Part shown: in pieces, positions 63,105 to 64,000 of the stretch
Position numbering within the stretch: the stretch's first letter is position 1
How the letters are laid out: each line of letters begins with the position of its first letter
Assembly: GCF_003583725.1 (NCBI RefSeq)
Contig: NZ_QXTF01000001.1
Span: 1-64,000, forward strand
Origin: Sphingomonas edaphi
Lineage (GTDB): Bacteria > Pseudomonadota > Alphaproteobacteria > Sphingomonadales > Sphingomonadaceae
Reading direction: 5' to 3'
DNA: 64,000 bases
Program-made: the position numbers and the translations under genes
Notes under the pieces: model-generated
Seen by the model: the letters and a program-made list of their open reading frames with translations, nothing else
Told to the model about the DNA's origin: nothing
The model's database searches: none

Positions 63105-63988
63105 CAGAGCGTTCCGCTATCGGGACGGGACGCGACCTCCAGTGCGGCCGGCTCGTATGGCGGTACAACGATTGCAAAACTCACGCGTGCCGGATCGGCG
63201 ATCGGAACAGCAATCGCGCCGTCATCGTCGAGCCGGATGACTTTCGCGATCGGCACGAGGGGAGGATATAGCCCACCGGTTCCCGATGTGATGATAACGT
63301 CGCCCGGTTTGAACGGGTTTTTCCCGACCTCAAGTGGGCGGACGTCAATCGTGCCGTCTCCGCGCCCGGTCGAAATGACAGGCTGGCCACCACGGAGAAT
63401 ACGGGCGGGCACGATGTTGGCCCGATCCGTCACCAGCAAGACACGGCTTGCGAGCATTCCGCTTTCGATCACGCGACCAATCAGGCCTTCGGGCGCGCGT
63501 ACCGGCATGCCGATTTTCACGCCGTCGGAACTGCCGACCGAAATCACGGCGAAGCGGCGTGGACTCTCGAACGACGAGCCGACAACGCGGCCCGCCGCGA
63601 CCGCCTGTTCGGTCCGCTCGCGAAGCTGAAGCGCGGCCTTGAGCTGCTGATTTTCCTCCAGGATGGCGCGCGCTTCAACCATGCGGCGCATCAAGGCTGC
63701 CCGTTCACGCTTCAACTGGCCATTCTGGTTGGCCGCGTTCCAATAATCACCCGCGCCGCCGACCAAGCCGGTGACGGTAGTGGTTACTTCGCTCAGGGCG
63801 CCGGAGATCGGTGCAGTAACGTCAAGAGCCGCACCGCGAACAACCGCATAGCTTTGCGGGGCCACCAGCGACAGGATAAGCATGATCAGGCCAGCCAACA
63901 GCCCCCCGACAACCGCCAGGAAACTGAAGAACAGGCTGTACTGCGCACGCCTGGACCAGCCCGGGCGCGGTCCCGCCGAGGCCGCCAC
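63104..63988 (-). CDS. mreC: rod shape-determining protein MreC
   Basis: A 294-residue protein: a short cytosolic head, one membrane helix (~18-42), a coiled coil (~75-115, LKRERAALMRRMVEARAILEENQ) and the beta-barrel domain with RVVGSSFESPRRFAVISVGSSDG and DVIITSGTGGLYPPLVPIAKV. It starts at a GTG 12 bases from the window edge with a stop codon just upstream. mreB is expected beyond the edge. Confidence 0.93.
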   Translation of the reverse strand: MAASAGPRPGWSRRAQYSLFFSFLAVVGGLLAGLIMLILSLVAPQSYAVVRGAALDVTAPISGALSEVTTTVTGLVGGAGDYWNAANQNGQLKRERAALMRRMVEARAILEENQQLKAALQLRERTEQAVAAGRVVGSSFESPRRFAVISVGSSDGVKIGMPVRAPEGLIGRVIESGMLASRVLLVTDRANIVPARILRGGQPVISTGRGDGTIDVRPLEVGKNPFKPGDVIITSGTGGLYPPLVPIAKVIRLDDDGAIAVPIADPARVSFAIVVPPYEPAALEVASRPDSGTL

Positions 63989-64000
63989 AGCTTAGCTCAA

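Overview
The window is high-GC DNA from an alphaproteobacterium, most likely a sphingomonad (Sphingomonas or a close relative). Supporting signs are the mreC-mreD-mrdA-rodA cell-elongation cluster, a UrcA-family protein, an RcdA/DUF1465 gene, a DksA with a reduced zinc finger, two tiny DUF465 (YdcH-like) genes, sdhE directly before mfd, and a CtrA-type TTAA-N7-TTAA site. No plasmid, phage, insertion-sequence or CRISPR signature was seen.

Left part (1-27550) looks accessory. It opens inside a large RTX/VCBS calcium-binding secreted protein. Next come a luciferase-like flavin monooxygenase, a DUF1294 membrane protein whose middle appears frame-scrambled, and a membrane diguanylate cyclase. A sulfide-detoxification block follows (7428-13029): a dithiol ArsR/BigR-type persulfide sensor with a readable promoter and operator, a persulfide dioxygenase, two YeeE/YedE sulfur transporters, a DUF442 sulfurtransferase, sulfide:quinone oxidoreductase and a SulP-STAS anion transporter, nearly all joined by overlapping start/stop codons; an MFS transporter diverges from it. 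Then come a VIT1-type metal transporter, a complete MbcA/RES (NAD-degrading) toxin-antitoxin pair, small uncharacterised genes, and a tightly coupled trehalose operon (otsB, GH15 glycosidase, otsA, DUF202 membrane protein). The block ends with a TPR protein, a glycine-rich mini-membrane protein, a cytochrome c lipoprotein, a PNPOx-like protein, a SnoaL-TetR operon with its own operator, a STAS-less SulP transporter, a PilZ protein and a transferrin-binding-protein-like lipoprotein.

Right part (27551-64000) is mostly core chromosome and begins with tRNA-Asn. It holds nadK, an EAL phosphodiesterase, mfd, sdhE, recG, tyrS, a DOMON-NamZ peptidoglycan pair, a sulfotransferase, CoxE and MoxR-type partners, a soluble chemoreceptor, a MetC-like lyase, PspC, a NarL-type two-component system, surE, dksA, rcdA, an iron alcohol dehydrogenase with a thioesterase, nitronate monooxygenase, a nucleotide-sugar epimerase, acsA, urcA, a SARP-type membrane regulator, tRNA-Lys and the rodA-mrdA-mreD-mreC operon, which reads leftward off the right edge.

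The genome is compact: operon partners overlap by ATGA, GTGA, TTGA or TAATG, and three convergent pairs share stop-codon bases. Only two classical hairpin-plus-T-tract terminators were seen. One follows dksA. The other, at 45203-45246, follows no annotated gene on its strand and is the best pointer to an unannotated small RNA. No wholly unprecedented system was proven. The most promising leads are this putative RNA, the scrambled DUF1294 segment, the sulfide block's regulation, and the SARP-TM-TPR regulator beside a UrcA gene with a CtrA-type site.
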